The translations under genes and the position numbers were made by a program. Source: Halobacteriales archaeon YIM A00013 (GTDB lineage: Archaea; Halobacteriota; Halobacteria; Halobacteriales; Haloarculaceae). From it: 64,000 bases of DNA. How positions within the stretch are numbered: the first letter of the stretch is position 1; each line of letters opens with the position of its first letter. The stretch covers positions 992,001 to 1,056,000 of the forward strand of contig JAKCFM010000001.1 of assembly GCA_025041195.1 (NCBI GenBank), given 5' to 3'. Of this stretch, positions 63,492-64,000 are shown in pieces. The notes under the pieces were generated by a model. It searched no databases, was not told the DNA's origin, and worked only from the letters and a program-made list of their open reading frames with translations.

Positions 63492-64000
63492 ATGACTGAT
63501 TCGTACGAAACGGTGCAGTTTGAACGAACTGACGACGGACTCGGGTGGATTGAGCTGGATCGACCTGATGCATTGAACACGATCACCACGGAACTGCTCG
63601 ACGAGCTAGCGGCCGTGATCGATCGGTGTGAGGAGAGCGAGTCGGTCCGGGCAATCTATCTCACGGGCGCCGGCGATCGAGCGTTTTCCGCGGGCGCAGA
63701 CGTCCAGTCGTCGGGCGTGATGGGCCATCGCGAGGGAGTCGAACACTCGCGACGCGGACAGACCGTCTTCGGTCGGCTCAAAGCGACGGATTTGCCGGTG
63801 GTTGCCGGTATCGACGGCTACTGTCTCGGTGGTGGAATGGAGCTGTCGATGTGTGCAGATCTCCGCATCGCGAGCGAGCGATCGGAGTTTGCCCTCCCCG
63901 AGCACTCGCTGGGGCTGTTGCCAGGGTGGGGTGGGACGCAGCGTCTCCAACAGCTGCTCGGTGAGAGCGTGGCCAAACAGCTTGTGTTTACGGCCGATCG
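63492..64000 (+). CDS. Enoyl-CoA hydratase/isomerase family protein, 3' truncated by window end
   Basis: ATG at 63492 opens a frame that continues past the window end (about 169 codons visible). Crotonase signatures are FSAGADVQSS for the first oxyanion hole and CLGGGMELSMCADLRIA for the second. The catalytic Glu region LPEHSLGLLPGWGGTQRL is also present. It would hydrate enoyl-CoA in beta-oxidation or related catabolism. N-terminal TDSYETVQFERTDDG is normal for the family. Confidence 0.9.
   Translation, partial: MTDSYETVQFERTDDGLGWIELDRPDALNTITTELLDELAAVIDRCEESESVRAIYLTGAGDRAFSAGADVQSSGVMGHREGVEHSRRGQTVFGRLKATDLPVVAGIDGYCLGGGMELSMCADLRIASERSEFALPEHSLGLLPGWGGTQRLQQLLGESVAKQLVFTAD

Noticed and set aside
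1-64000. CRISPR array or cas genes
   Set aside because: No regularly spaced repeats or Cas motifs were seen; the only RNA-guided nuclease found is TnpB.

Overview
The window is from a haloarchaeon (class Halobacteria). The proteins are acidic. Genes are packed with 4-11 nt overlaps and many appear leaderless, with an AT-rich TATA-like box centred 25-30 nt before the start codon. Archaeal markers include TFB, Cdc48, MTH865, CbtAB, archaeal CobT and a tRNA with a bulge-helix-bulge intron. I cannot assign a genus.

Region 1 (about 0.6-21.6 kb) is a cobalamin (B12) locus. The run cbiT-cbiL-cbiF-cbiG-cbiH1-cbiH2-ferredoxin-(LAGLIDADG-like protein)-cbiX-(small helical protein) is almost entirely overlapping. 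It is followed by an ABC-2 exporter, the cobalt transporter cbtBA, a fused ChlI/ChlD-type chelatase subunit divergent from cobN, then cbiC and cbiE, a degenerate CbiX-like protein, cobT and cbiA. Early cobalt insertion (CbiX) and a CobN-type large chelatase are encoded together. No cbiD, cbiJ/cobK or cbiP homologue was recognised here.

Region 2 (21.6-26.7 kb) holds a MazG-like pyrophosphohydrolase, a membrane protein, a TFB paralogue, a DUF389 membrane protein and a winged-helix regulator, separated by AT-rich spacers.

Region 3 (26.7-40.2 kb) is a sugar-oxidation island that matches the haloarchaeal oxidative pentose (Xac) pathway. It encodes an IclR regulator, a 2-keto-3-deoxy-pentonate dehydratase of the FAH family, an alpha-ketoglutarate semialdehyde dehydrogenase, an enolase-superfamily pentonate dehydratase, a complete sugar ABC importer, two SDR dehydrogenases, a zinc alcohol dehydrogenase and a Gfo/Idh/MocA pentose dehydrogenase. 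Together they would import a pentose and carry it through lactone, acid, 2-keto-3-deoxy acid and semialdehyde to 2-oxoglutarate. No lactonase is recognised in the window.

Region 4 (40.3-56.6 kb) is mostly housekeeping: a Tat-exported Fe/Mn superoxide dismutase, TrkH/TrkA potassium uptake, NUDIX and HAD hydrolases, small proteins, an APC transporter fused to Usp domains, an intron-containing tRNA-Glu, a zinc-finger microprotein, Cdc48, an aldo/keto reductase, a PLP enzyme, an aldonolactone oxidase-type flavoprotein, a nitronate monooxygenase-like enzyme and a tandem Usp protein.

Region 5 (56.7-64 kb) carries a TnpB-only IS200/IS605 (IS1341-type) element with a 39-codon upstream reading frame, and next to it a second hairpin resembling an IS right end. 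These are followed by a MATE exporter, a ZIP-like membrane protein, a lone FecCD permease behind a DtxR-type iron-box palindrome, a PiT phosphate transporter and the start of an enoyl-CoA hydratase.

The best leads for unknown biology are the catalytically disarmed LAGLIDADG-like protein inside the B12 operon and the TnpB/small-frame/second-hairpin arrangement.
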